Source of the DNA: Christensenellaceae bacterium OttesenSCG-928-K19
GTDB taxonomy: Bacteria > Bacillota > Clostridia > Christensenellales > Christensenellaceae
Direction of reading: 5' to 3'
DNA length: 46,370 bases
Assembly (NCBI GenBank): GCA_030266015.1
Contig: JAJDHD010000019.1
Location: 1-46,370 of the forward strand
Under the pieces are notes generated by a model. The model searched no databases. It worked only from the letters and a program-made list of their open reading frames with translations, and was not told the origin of the DNA. The translations under genes and the position numbers were made by a program. Shown here one piece after another: positions 23,353 to 31,397 of this stretch. Position 1 is the first letter of the stretch. Each line of letters starts with the position of its first letter.

Positions 23353-26300
23353 AAAGTTGTGCTCCCTTCCTCTTGGAGATAAACCAATTTGTTCTTTCCC
23401 TCTACCGCAAATACTTCTTTATTGGCGGCTGCCGTTTGTGCCACCATACGGAATGTTTCCTCTGAGGAGAACGCCGCATGGTATGCCAGTGTTTCTTTGT
23501 CGTAGGCATACAGCATACCGCCAGCACACACAAAAAGTGTCCGTTCCTTGCAGCACATGCTCACATGCCGTTTGGAGATCCGTAGCTCTGCCACTTGCTC
23601 CCGCTCCTCCAAAAACTCCTGCGGGCTGCCCACCCGTAGCACCGGGTAGGATGCGCGGCTGCCAATATTGGGCGTGGCAAATAAAATATAATACTTGCCC
23701 CCATCCCTTGTCATCGTAATAAAATTTCCAAACGCTTTGTCAAAATACCGTTCGCCACATGGCACAAGCGCGCCGCCCGGCTGCATACGGAAAAACAACG
23801 CAAGATAGTGCTTATGCTCCAGCCCGGCCTTTGCGTCATCGGAAATACCAAGCACTACAAGCATGTCGCCAAACGCGTACAAGCTTACAGACGCCAGTTT
23901 GTATTTTAACAAATCTGGCATGGGCGCTCTCTCTGGCTGCTGGGATAAAAAGTTTCCGTCATAAATATAATAATGGCCAATATCGGACGCCGCCATAGAA
24001 GTGACGTTGAAGCCAAAGGAGAGGTCGCCGGAATAAAGGTTGTCGCTGTTTACCGCAAACCCATGCCCTGTATTATCCGACAGTACAATCTCGCCTGTGG
24101 TGTGTGCCGCAAGGTATTGCCGGTCATCTCGCACGCTGTCTATTTCCACGCTTCCCTGTTTGTTATAGAGATGCAGGAGGCGTTTGCTTTGTGCCACGGC
24201 AATATACTCTCCCGGCGTTTCTTCAAAAGCAGCAAGCAATGCCGGAACCTCCGCCTGCGGCGTCCCTCCCGCAGAAAACCGAACTGCCATTGTATCGGAG
24301 AGAAAGAGCATGTTCCCATCGGCATATGGCTTTAAATATGCGGTGCGCACCCGGCCCAGCCACTCATTGCCGCCTTCCATAAGCCCGTCTGCGTAATCCC
24401 ATAAAAAACTGCGGTGCTCCAGCTCGGACAGGCAGAACAATTTGCCGCCCGATTCGCACATTGCCATCATTGCGTGGCCTGTGGATATAGCCGCTTTCTC
24501 CTGCAGTATATCGTTATAAACGGCAAGCACCCCATCGCGAAAGGAGGCTGCTATGCCGCCCGCACAGGATTGGGCACACGCCACATCCGCATTCTTTTTT
24601 TCTATGTGTGCGGCCAGCACGCCATTTTCAAAACGTACAATGCTGGTGTCATCATAGCAGCGTATGGAGAAGCACACGCCATCCCCCATTTCCACTGCGC
24701 CGGAAATCTCGCCCGGGCAGGGTAACGGCAATACCGTTTTTTGCAGGGAGCCATCAGTGAGTGTGGCACAAATGATGTTATCCTCCGTCTCTTGGTAATA
24801 CAACTTACCCGCGGCAAACAGGAATATCCCGTCGTCATAAAGCGGCAGCAGGTAATTCACCTGCGCCACCGTCTCTGCATAGGCAAACCCGCCGTCTTCA
24901 TCATAATGCACCGCGATTATGTCTGCCCCCATATCTTCAAAAGCCACTGCCAGATAAGCGCCGTCCGCTGCGCAGTAAATCTGTAAGGGGCGCACCGCGC
25001 GCGTGGTGATATGGTTGCCTTCCGGAATCATGGTGGCCGTATTGAGGACGCGCACACGCCCCAGCCCTTCCGTATAAAACGCAATCTCCCGATTCCGCAC
25101 ATACTGCGCCGCCACCGTGTTGGCAAGCGTGGCGCGCTTTCCCACAAAGATGGGCACGCCGCCCGGTGTGGAATCGAGCGGGAGTGCGGGCGCTTCAAAC
25201 ACGCAGCGCGCGGAAATCCACGGGCGGTTCCATTTGGGGCGCAGCGCCTGTGCCTGCTGTTTTACTTCGCCAAACCCGCCATACGCCGCGATGGAGAAAA
25301 GCAGGTTGGGATAATGCTGCAAATCCTCTGCAAAGCGGTACAGCAGCTTTTGATACATTGCAATCAAGCTGTTTTCTGTTTCCGCCAGTTGCTCCAGTTC
25401 AAGCAACAGGTCGCCAGTGCCGCCCGCCGAGCAACGCGCGTGCAGGTAAGCAAGATTTGTATACAGTGTTATTGCTTTTTCCGGATCAAGCTGCCGGGTA
25501 TGCCAGCCATATTCTGCCAGCGCTCTTGGACTTTCTTGTGCAAAAGTCCCGTCGCCCAGTGTATCGCACAACGATTCAAAGCAGGCTGCCAGCCTTCCGT
25601 TTAAATGGATTGCCTCACCCGCATACCGCTTGCGCGCGGCAAGTGCAAAGCTTTCGTACAAAAAATCCGTGCGCCCCTCCCGCCGGGAAAGGAACGGCCG
25701 CATTTGGCGGAAGTACAGGTATATGGTGTCCTTGACTTCCCGTTCATCCGCGTTCGGAAATTCGGCCTGGAAGCAAAGGAGTAGCTCTTCTTCCCCCAGC
25801 CCCTTGCGCGCGCGTCCAAGTAATCCGAATAAATAAGGGACGGCCCGCCCGGGCGGCAGCGCGCCATATGCCGTGTCGCGTTCCAGACGCTCTAACACGC
25901 CGGAAAAAGCGGTAAGCGGCGTTTGTCCAAACTGCCTGGCGATCAGATCCCCCAGCTGCGTGAATGACCCGAACACACGCAGCTCGGAAAGCAATACTTT
26001 CAAAAACAGGGGATTCTCCGATCCCGGAATGGCACAGATTGCCTGTATATGCCGGTCATCCAGTGCTTTTAAATACTGGCTTAGGTATGCGTCTATAATC
26101 AGCCGCTTGTCCACATCGCTGTCAAATGGGGGCACAGATTGGATAATTGATTTGCCCTCTGCGTCAAGCGCCATGAGTGCGGTTTCTGCTTGCCTGTCCC
26201 CATCTTTAAAGCTGACTATGAGTTTGATGCCGTCCGGCAGCGTGCGTGGCAGCCAGCCAAGGTCGGCAAGCCCAGTATCAAGCTGGTTTAAGGCATCCAG

Positions 26301-27461
26301 TATAATCACTGTTTTGCGCTCTCGCCCCACCTCTTGCAACAGTGCGGGCAGCTTTTGCAGCAATTCCTTTGGAGAAGAGGGGACATCCCTGCCCAATTCA
26401 TAAAAAATACTACGCCACAGGCTGTCGACTGTTGTGCTTTTGTCGCTCGCGCCAATAAAGCGTGCCACCGTGCGCTCCTGCCGGTAAGCGGCAAAATTCG
26501 CCAACAGCATACTCTTGCCCGTGCCAGCGGGGGCGGTGAGCACAAACAACGCGTTGCTGTCACCCGCAACATATGCGTTTAGATTGTCAAAATCACCTTT
26601 GCGCGCAATAAATCCATCCTTGTTCAGCGAGATAAACTGCTGCTGTTGCTCAAGGTCGATATCATATTCTGTAGCGGGGATGCTGGGGGCATGGCCGGGG
26701 AAACGCTTTGCAATCGCTTTCTTCAGCTTGCGCAGGATTACATCTTTTAGCACCTCGCCACCGCTCTCAAACCGGGTAAGCCGCCCTTGCTCCAGGCCGG
26801 GAATTTCGTCATTTTTTATTTCTGGTGTGGTGGCGGAAGAATCCCAACACGCCGTGTAGTCTGCATAATCCCGTTCGTGGATTTTCTCTTTCCACGCTGC
26901 AAGCTCACCATCCGCCTGCCTCTTTTGGGCTTCATCGCGGATGTGTTCGTTTGTGTAAATTTGCCACAGTTCCCCTGGCTGCAAGGGCAAGTCGTCAAGA
27001 TACGCGCCATCCCGCAAAAAGAAAAACGCGTGCTCTACAGGCATGGGAGTTTGCTCCCTGCCATCCATCAACTTGCGGAGAGGGCTGATAAGCGCGTGCT
27101 CAATCTCCATCTCTGTGATAGAGTAGTTGCCAATATAATCCTTTACTTGCGGGTATTGCTGCTTGGTCTCCTCCGAAACATCGCCATCCTCCGGCACCCA
27201 GCCGCGCCGCTGGCCAAGGAAGCACAGGAAAAACGGCCTGCACTCGTCTATCCGATCCAGGCACACCTTCACCGTGTTTTTATTAACGGTCGTGTCCTCT
27301 TCCTTAACACCCCAGCGCAGGTCGATATCAATCAGCCTTAGCTTGCGCGCCTCACACCAGCCTGCAAGCTCAGGGAACACGCTTTTTACAAGGTAGTCGC
27401 GTTCCGCGTGCATATCGTTAAACGTACTGGATATGAAAATGTATACATTTTCCCATTGCAT
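23349..27461 (-). CDS. DUF4062-STAND NTPase with beta-propeller C-terminus
   Basis: A 1370-residue protein. Residues 1-110 form a DUF4062 domain (FISSTFNDMHAERD, LIDIDLRWGV, FFLCFLGQRRGWVP), the TIR-like N-terminus also seen in eukaryotic NWD1, TEP1 and nephrocystin-3. A NACHT/AAA-type NTPase follows with P-loop APAGTGKS (about 309-316) and Walker B TVIILDALNQLD (about 382). A winged-helix and helical region extends to ~770, then ~600 residues of short repeated beta strands consistent with WD40-like propellers. Known STAND proteins oligomerise on ligand binding, and many act in defence or cell death. ATG 27461 is favoured by GGTGAG eight bases upstream; GTG 27470 is possible. It is first in a two-gene operon. 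Confidence 0.88.
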   Translation of the reverse strand: MQWENVYIFISSTFNDMHAERDYLVKSVFPELAGWCEARKLRLIDIDLRWGVKEEDTTVNKNTVKVCLDRIDECRPFFLCFLGQRRGWVPEDGDVSEETKQQYPQVKDYIGNYSITEMEIEHALISPLRKLMDGREQTPMPVEHAFFFLRDGAYLDDLPLQPGELWQIYTNEHIRDEAQKRQADGELAAWKEKIHERDYADYTACWDSSATTPEIKNDEIPGLEQGRLTRFESGGEVLKDVILRKLKKAIAKRFPGHAPSIPATEYDIDLEQQQQFISLNKDGFIARKGDFDNLNAYVAGDSNALFVLTAPAGTGKSMLLANFAAYRQERTVARFIGASDKSTTVDSLWRSIFYELGRDVPSSPKELLQKLPALLQEVGRERKTVIILDALNQLDTGLADLGWLPRTLPDGIKLIVSFKDGDRQAETALMALDAEGKSIIQSVPPFDSDVDKRLIIDAYLSQYLKALDDRHIQAICAIPGSENPLFLKVLLSELRVFGSFTQLGDLIARQFGQTPLTAFSGVLERLERDTAYGALPPGRAVPYLFGLLGRARKGLGEEELLLCFQAEFPNADEREVKDTIYLYFRQMRPFLSRREGRTDFLYESFALAARKRYAGEAIHLNGRLAACFESLCDTLGDGTFAQESPRALAEYGWHTRQLDPEKAITLYTNLAYLHARCSAGGTGDLLLELEQLAETENSLIAMYQKLLYRFAEDLQHYPNLLFSIAAYGGFGEVKQQAQALRPKWNRPWISARCVFEAPALPLDSTPGGVPIFVGKRATLANTVAAQYVRNREIAFYTEGLGRVRVLNTATMIPEGNHITTRAVRPLQIYCAADGAYLAVAFEDMGADIIAVHYDEDGGFAYAETVAQVNYLLPLYDDGIFLFAAGKLYYQETEDNIICATLTDGSLQKTVLPLPCPGEISGAVEMGDGVCFSIRCYDDTSIVRFENGVLAAHIEKKNADVACAQSCAGGIAASFRDGVLAVYNDILQEKAAISTGHAMMAMCESGGKLFCLSELEHRSFLWDYADGLMEGGNEWLGRVRTAYLKPYADGNMLFLSDTMAVRFSAGGTPQAEVPALLAAFEETPGEYIAVAQSKRLLHLYNKQGSVEIDSVRDDRQYLAAHTTGEIVLSDNTGHGFAVNSDNLYSGDLSFGFNVTSMAASDIGHYYIYDGNFLSQQPERAPMPDLLKYKLASVSLYAFGDMLVVLGISDDAKAGLEHKHYLALFFRMQPGGALVPCGERYFDKAFGNFITMTRDGGKYYILFATPNIGSRASYPVLRVGSPQEFLEEREQVAELRISKRHVSMCCKERTLFVCAGGMLYAYDKETLAYHAAFSSEETFRMVAQTAAANKEVFAVEGKNKLVYLQEEGSTTL

Positions 27462-27500
27462 ATCAGTCACTCACCGTCTTTTTGTTTGGATTTTCAAAGA

Positions 27501-27518
27501 ATTCCGGTCTGCCGGATT
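27501..27518. promoter_or_regulatory. Dyad in the STAND operon leader
   Basis: ATTCCGG (27501-27507), TCTG, CCGGATT (27512-27518), one mismatch between arms. It lies 40 bases before the start codon and could be an operator or mRNA hairpin. Confidence 0.4.
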
Positions 27519-27674
27519 TGGTATGACGCATTTGGCTTGTTAAAAAAAGATTCTATATAACAAATGGGCACAGAATAGTATTGCCCCCGTATAGAATAAT
27601 ACACACGGCATACCCGCCAGGGCACGCATTGCAGTGGCCCCAGATGATGTAACGCAATCATTTGTAAAACTGCA

Positions 27675-27702
27675 ATTGTATTGTATCAAATCCAGTTGTA
27701 AA
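27675..27702 (-). promoter_or_regulatory. Candidate promoter of the STAND operon
   Basis: Minus strand: -35 TTTACA (27697-27702), 16-base spacer, -10 TACAAT (27675-27680). It implies a leader of about 200 bases. Confidence 0.45.
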
Positions 27703-27742
27703 ATAATACCTTTTTTTCTCTTGCCTGTTGTTTTCAGCAAAA

Positions 27743-27794
27743 GAGGTGCGCCCAGTTGTCTTATTTACCGGATATCCTGCGCCCCGCGCACCTC
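27743..27794 (-). terminator. Terminator of the small membrane protein gene
   Basis: GAGGTGCGC (27743-27751) and GCGCACCTC (27786-27794) form a perfect nine-base stem; on the minus strand TTTT follows. It insulates the STAND operon. Confidence 0.6.
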
Positions 27795-27813
27795 CCTCAC
27801 TTACTTGCTTTTG

Positions 27814-28137
27814 CTAAACTGCTTGCCTGCCCTTTACCTGGCTTAGTACAGTTTTCAGCTCTGCATCCGTAATGCCAAGCTGCTGCTGGTATTGCGCCAC
27901 TATTTTCTTTTTAGGCGCTGCCTGCACAATGCCTATAATTGCCAGTACAAAAAACGCGATTACGCCTACCATACCGCCCAGCAGCAATAGCAATGCCAAT
28001 CCCACAAAGAACAGGATCATCGTTACTTTTCCTGCCCCCGCATGATTTCTCATGCTTTGCTTCCATTCCGCAAATACACGCTCGTCCATCGGCCTTTCAA
28101 AGTCTTGCGGTGATAGCTGCTCCATCAATTTATTCAT
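27814..28137 (-). CDS. Small membrane protein, function unknown
   Basis: A 107-residue protein with a charged N-terminus (MNKLMEQLSPQDFERPMDE), two hydrophobic helices (VTMILFFVGLALLLLLGG and VIAFFVLAIIGIVQA) and a soluble C-terminus (IVAQYQQQLGITDAELKTVL). GAGGAGG lies before the ATG. It stands between its own promoter and a strong hairpin, so it is probably monocistronic. No family recognised. It precedes the STAND operon on the same strand but is separated by a terminator. Confidence 0.72.
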   Translation of the reverse strand: MNKLMEQLSPQDFERPMDERVFAEWKQSMRNHAGAGKVTMILFFVGLALLLLLGGMVGVIAFFVLAIIGIVQAAPKKKIVAQYQQQLGITDAELKTVLSQVKGRQAV

Positions 28138-28170
28138 CTTTCCGACCTCCTCGTTTTCTTTGATGGGTTA

Positions 28171-28220
28171 AGCGTATCACCTGTACAAAAAGCCTACAAT
28201 ACGTGTCATGCCGCTGTCAT
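28171..28220 (-). promoter_or_regulatory. Promoter with TGTCAT direct repeats (28137 gene)
   Basis: Minus strand: -35 TTGTAG (28194-28199), 17-base spacer, -10 TACGCT (28171-28176). Immediately upstream are TGTCAT repeats on the plus strand at 28204-28209 and 28215-28220, period 11. Confidence 0.45.
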
Positions 28221-28240
28221 TTTGCAATTCCTGACAACTA

Positions 28241-28267
28241 AAAAAACCACTCGGATTGTGGTTTTTT
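28241..28267. terminator. Bidirectional terminator
   Basis: AAAAAACCAC (28241-28250) pairs perfectly with GTGGTTTTTT (28258-28267), loop seven bases. It can end the transcript from 28614 on minus. Confidence 0.85.
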
Positions 28268-28365
28268 GCCAAGCTCATACTAGTATTTAAAAAAGAACAT
28301 AAAAACACCGTCGCGCTGCCCTATGCGTCAACGCACGGTATTGCCCATGGCAAGGCCGCGGTGCT

Positions 28366-28614
28366 TTACGGTGCCCAGTCCGGCTTTTCGTCATCTGCCA
28401 CCCACAGCCCGCTGCGGTGGTACAGGTAGACCTCCTGGTCGTCAAGGTCGCTCAGGTATACCGAGTAGGCTTCGCAACCCGTGCCGCCCCACCAACGCCT
28501 GCCAAAATAGCGCGAAAAATGCACGCGTGACGTTCTTCCATCCGGATATGTGACGGATTCGATGAACAACATGCCTTCTTCGCGGCTTCCAGTTATAATT
28601 ACTCCACTTGTCAT
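28366..28614 (-). CDS. Small hypothetical protein
   Basis: An 82-residue soluble protein rich in aromatic residues and strands (GMLFIESVTYPDGRTSRVHF, YSVYLSDLDDQEVYLYH). I do not recognise it. The ATG has no ribosome site, but a TATAAT lies six bases upstream, so a leaderless transcript is likely. Upstream of that are two direct repeats. It is followed by a perfect terminator about 100 bases later. The amino-acid pattern looks like a real protein rather than a chance frame. Moderate confidence because it is short and lacks homologues that I can recall. Confidence 0.6.
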   Translation of the reverse strand: MTSGVIITGSREEGMLFIESVTYPDGRTSRVHFSRYFGRRWWGGTGCEAYSVYLSDLDDQEVYLYHRSGLWVADDEKPDWAP

Positions 28615-28620
28615 GCTTTA

Positions 28621-28665
28621 ATTATATCATGTAGGCGCGTACAAGAACCTGACAAAAACCTGACA
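28621..28665 (-). promoter_or_regulatory. Leaderless promoter with TGTCAGG direct repeats
   Basis: Minus strand: TATAAT (28621-28626) six bases before the ATG at 28614, no good -35, and direct repeats TGTCAGG (28648-28654 and 28659-28665, period 11) where the -35 would be. This fits an activator of the OmpR/PhoB type. Confidence 0.5.
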
Positions 28666-28808
28666 GCATCTATTTAAGAAATACTAACCCCGTATCCTGC
28701 TTGTGAATGTCCATGTAGCCTTTTTTCATTTAAGGTGCCATAGCCCTTGATAAGCGTCTTGGCAATGTCGATGCACGAAAAAATGCCTATGAATTATGCA
28801 GCTGGTAT

Positions 28809-29378
28809 TTACAGCGTGATCTTTACGCGCACAGTGCCTTCCGTACCGTCGTACACAAACCACAGGCAGTCTGTCGAAACATTTTCTGGAATCTCATAAC
28901 AGGCGAAGCCTTGGTTGGCCCCGATTTTCAGCTCTACGGATTTTAGCCGGGGCAAATTGTAGCCGGAGAGAAAGGTGTCGTTATCGTGCCGCATATATTG
29001 GTTGCCGTCGCCGTCTTCCACATAAGCGTTTTCCCATGTGAATGAGGAACTCCCATTTTGCATTTTTTCTATCAGCAGCTCCAGCAGCAAGAATGCATTT
29101 CCCGGCTTTGGCGAATCGTTTGTTTCCACCGTTTCTACTTCGCCGCTATATTGTACAACAGCCTGCGTACCCGCAAGCGTATCCGTCATTTCCGCAAACA
29201 GAAGCTCTACACTCCACATGCCGTTATCGTCTGCCGCCTGCAGGGCGCCGTCTTGTTCGCTGGGCGAGGCCGCTGTTGCTGTTGCGGGTGGTGTTGAGAT
29301 TTCGTTTTCAGGCACATTTGCTGTGCAGCCACCCAGCATCAATGCGGCCGCCAAGAATCCATACACGATTTTTTTCAT
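28809..29378 (-). CDS. Lipoprotein with DUF4352-like domain
   Basis: A 189-residue lipoprotein. The signal peptide MKKIVYGFLAAALMLGGC ends in lipobox LGGC. A Thr/Ala/Pro-rich linker follows, then an Ig-like beta domain: AFLLLELLIEKM, WENAYVEDGDGNQYM and a closing CLWFVYDGTEGTVRVKITL. This pattern resembles DUF4352 domains of surface lipoproteins. Its ATG overlaps the stop of the upstream ASST gene (ATGA), so translation is coupled. It could be an accessory or substrate-binding partner of the sulfotransferase. Function is inferred from context only. Confidence 0.78.
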   Translation of the reverse strand: MKKIVYGFLAAALMLGGCTANVPENEISTPPATATAASPSEQDGALQAADDNGMWSVELLFAEMTDTLAGTQAVVQYSGEVETVETNDSPKPGNAFLLLELLIEKMQNGSSSFTWENAYVEDGDGNQYMRHDNDTFLSGYNLPRLKSVELKIGANQGFACYEIPENVSTDCLWFVYDGTEGTVRVKITL

Positions 29379-31150
29379 ACTGTCGCCTCCTGCTCTGGGA
29401 CAAAGTATCCCGGTATATTGTCAAGCGGATATTCTCCTTCTGCATCACCGTAAAAAGACCTGCGTGTTGTTTTGAAATTTTCGTAGCTGCCCGAGCCGGA
29501 AGCCCTGTTTGAAAGATAGGATTCCCATACAATGTCCCCGTTTTCCAGCACCTCCACACACGCGTTGCTGTAGATTGTGAGCGGATCCCGATCTGCAAGG
29601 TCAATCTCTTGGGATACGTCGAATGAAATAAAAACAGAGCCATTCTCTAAACGCATTGCGTTGCCGCACCGTTCAGAATAATAGGTTGATCCCAGTTCTT
29701 TGCCAAATTGCCAGATTTGTTCCACAGTGCCCGCTTTTTCATCAATCCGGTAATGTACCGCGCGGGAGTATTGCCCGGGATTGTCGGTTTGGCGCTGCGG
29801 CTCATCATTGCCAGTAACGCGGTTTGTACCGTTGTCTAAAAGGAGGATATCTGTTGTATCCGAGTTGTTATCCAAATCGGGCAAAAGCGTGGGCGTATGC
29901 TGGCAGACCTGCCACTCAAACCCGCTGCCCACAGGCTGGAGCAGGTATGGATGGAACAGCTCGTTCCATCCCTCTGGTGCGGATAAAATCCAATCGATTT
30001 CCCCCGACGGCCAGTCCAGCTTTACCACGGCGGACTGGTGCCGCCCGGAAACGAGGATTTTGCTGCCCTCCAAAGCCACGATGGAATTATTGTGAAACCA
30101 GTCGTGCGGCCAATAAACTGTGTTGTTGGCCCGGGTTCGCTGCAAAACGGTACTCAAATCCAGTGTGTTTATAATTTTGCCATCCGCCGGATTCAGCTCA
30201 TAAACCATATTGAACACCTGCCCTTTTTGATCGGAGCCGCTGTCGCTGCCTGTTATAAGCAGGGTGCCGTCATCTGTTTGCACGATGTCGTGGTGAACGC
30301 CGTAAGGCGAATAATAGATATTGTAAACACGCCCCAGCAAATCCACCTCGTACAGCAACGCCGCGCCCATCAGAGTGGAGCCTTTTGCGACGATCATACG
30401 CCCGTTTTCGCAGTCGGAATTTGTCCGTAAAAGATCAAAATCGCTGAAATACCAACGGAAATCCCCGTTTGCGTCATACGCAGACTTGGGCTGGTAGGTA
30501 AAGTTGAACCCGGCAGTATAGGATTCCGGCAAGGACAAACGCGTGATAATGTTAAGGTCCGCCAGCCACCCCGGCAACGGCTCTGTCCGGATAGACAGGG
30601 TTTGCTCCTTTTGCCCGCCAGCGGTATCCGCAGTCAACACAACCTGGTTTTCCGAGTCGGCATACAATCCATAAATAGGTATTACATGCCGCGTGTTGTA
30701 GCCGGGAAAGGTGAAAGCAACATCTGCAATACGTGTTTTTCCGGAGATACTCACCGATATTTGCGCTGCCTCGTTTGTTTCAAAGAGCGCCAATGCTGCC
30801 AGCGGTGATTGCCCATAGGGGTCTGTGATGATAAGAGGGTTATCCCAGGTATAGGCATGTGAATCCAGCTCGCCCAACAGGGACTCATCCACCGCTTGCT
30901 GGTGTTGCAACGTGTCCTGTGCTTCGGCTGCAAGCTGCTCAAATAAATTTGGGTCTTCCGTTATGGCGGATGCAGGCTGTGTATCCTGCTGTAAGTCTGC
31001 CGCTTGTGTGGCGGGTTTCATCCGTTTTGTTTCCTGCGTGTCGGCGTTTTTAGCCGTAATGTTGGCGGCTGCCACAAAGAGCAAAATAACGCACAGCAAA
31101 GAGAGGCACGAAACCCATATTTTTATTTTTCTGTTTCGCAGATTGTTCAT
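29375..31150 (-). CDS. Arylsulfate sulfotransferase (ASST) family, membrane-anchored
   Basis: A 591-residue protein. Helix at about residues 12-32 (VSCLSLLCVILLFVAAANIT) anchors it outside the membrane. An N-terminal Ig-like domain (NPLIITDPYGQSPLAAL) precedes a beta-propeller with the ASST motifs: VHHDIVQTDDGT, WFHNNS, SGRHQS and QHTPTLLPD. Known ASSTs move sulfate between phenols using a transient sulfo-histidine, with two His and one Arg in support; all four positions appear to be kept. ATG 31150 follows AAGGA; a longer frame to 31213 lacks this. It is a paralogue of the lipoprotein at 35126 and divergent from it. Donor and acceptor unknown. Confidence 0.88.
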   Translation of the reverse strand: MNNLRNRKIKIWVSCLSLLCVILLFVAAANITAKNADTQETKRMKPATQAADLQQDTQPASAITEDPNLFEQLAAEAQDTLQHQQAVDESLLGELDSHAYTWDNPLIITDPYGQSPLAALALFETNEAAQISVSISGKTRIADVAFTFPGYNTRHVIPIYGLYADSENQVVLTADTAGGQKEQTLSIRTEPLPGWLADLNIITRLSLPESYTAGFNFTYQPKSAYDANGDFRWYFSDFDLLRTNSDCENGRMIVAKGSTLMGAALLYEVDLLGRVYNIYYSPYGVHHDIVQTDDGTLLITGSDSGSDQKGQVFNMVYELNPADGKIINTLDLSTVLQRTRANNTVYWPHDWFHNNSIVALEGSKILVSGRHQSAVVKLDWPSGEIDWILSAPEGWNELFHPYLLQPVGSGFEWQVCQHTPTLLPDLDNNSDTTDILLLDNGTNRVTGNDEPQRQTDNPGQYSRAVHYRIDEKAGTVEQIWQFGKELGSTYYSERCGNAMRLENGSVFISFDVSQEIDLADRDPLTIYSNACVEVLENGDIVWESYLSNRASGSGSYENFKTTRRSFYGDAEGEYPLDNIPGYFVPEQEATV

Positions 31151-31246
31151 TTGTTTCCTTCCGTTGTGCGGCAGGGCAAGGCTGTGCTTGCACCGCTCAA
31201 AGAACATCCCCAAAATACAGTACCATAAGCCACTCCTGTTTTCTTT

Positions 31247-31276
31247 CCCGTTCAGGGCGTTTTAGACCCGTTCAGG
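31247..31276. promoter_or_regulatory. CCCGTTCAGG direct repeats between ASST operons
   Basis: CCCGTTCAGG at 31247-31256 and 31267-31276, period 20. The core fits eight of nine positions of the LytTR-regulator consensus. They lie upstream of the plus-strand -35 and downstream of a minus-strand -10. Confidence 0.5.
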
Positions 31277-31283
31277 CCAAAGC

Positions 31284-31312
31284 CATTGTATAAAGCCTGC
31301 TTTTATTATACT
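31284..31312 (+). promoter_or_regulatory. Promoter of the Tyr-tail lipoprotein operon
   Basis: -35 CATTGT (31284-31289), 17-base spacer, -10 TATACT (31307-31312). The overlapping ATTATA (31305-31310) reads TATAAT on the minus strand and may serve the ASST gene at 31150. Confidence 0.45.
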
Positions 31313-31397
31313 AATAAAATAAGCGATATTATGGCAACCCTTGCACCCGTGGCAGCACGGGGTGCAATACAACACATACCATGGGGAGGAAAACAGG

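Larger units (their letters stand above)
27462..27813. other. Intergenic region upstream of the STAND operon
   Basis: About 350 bases without a supported gene. It holds a dyad ATTCCGG-TCTG-CCGGATT (27501-27518), a small hairpin GGGCA/TGCCC (near 27566-27587), a promoter (27675-27702) and the terminator of the next gene (27743-27794). Confidence 0.6.
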
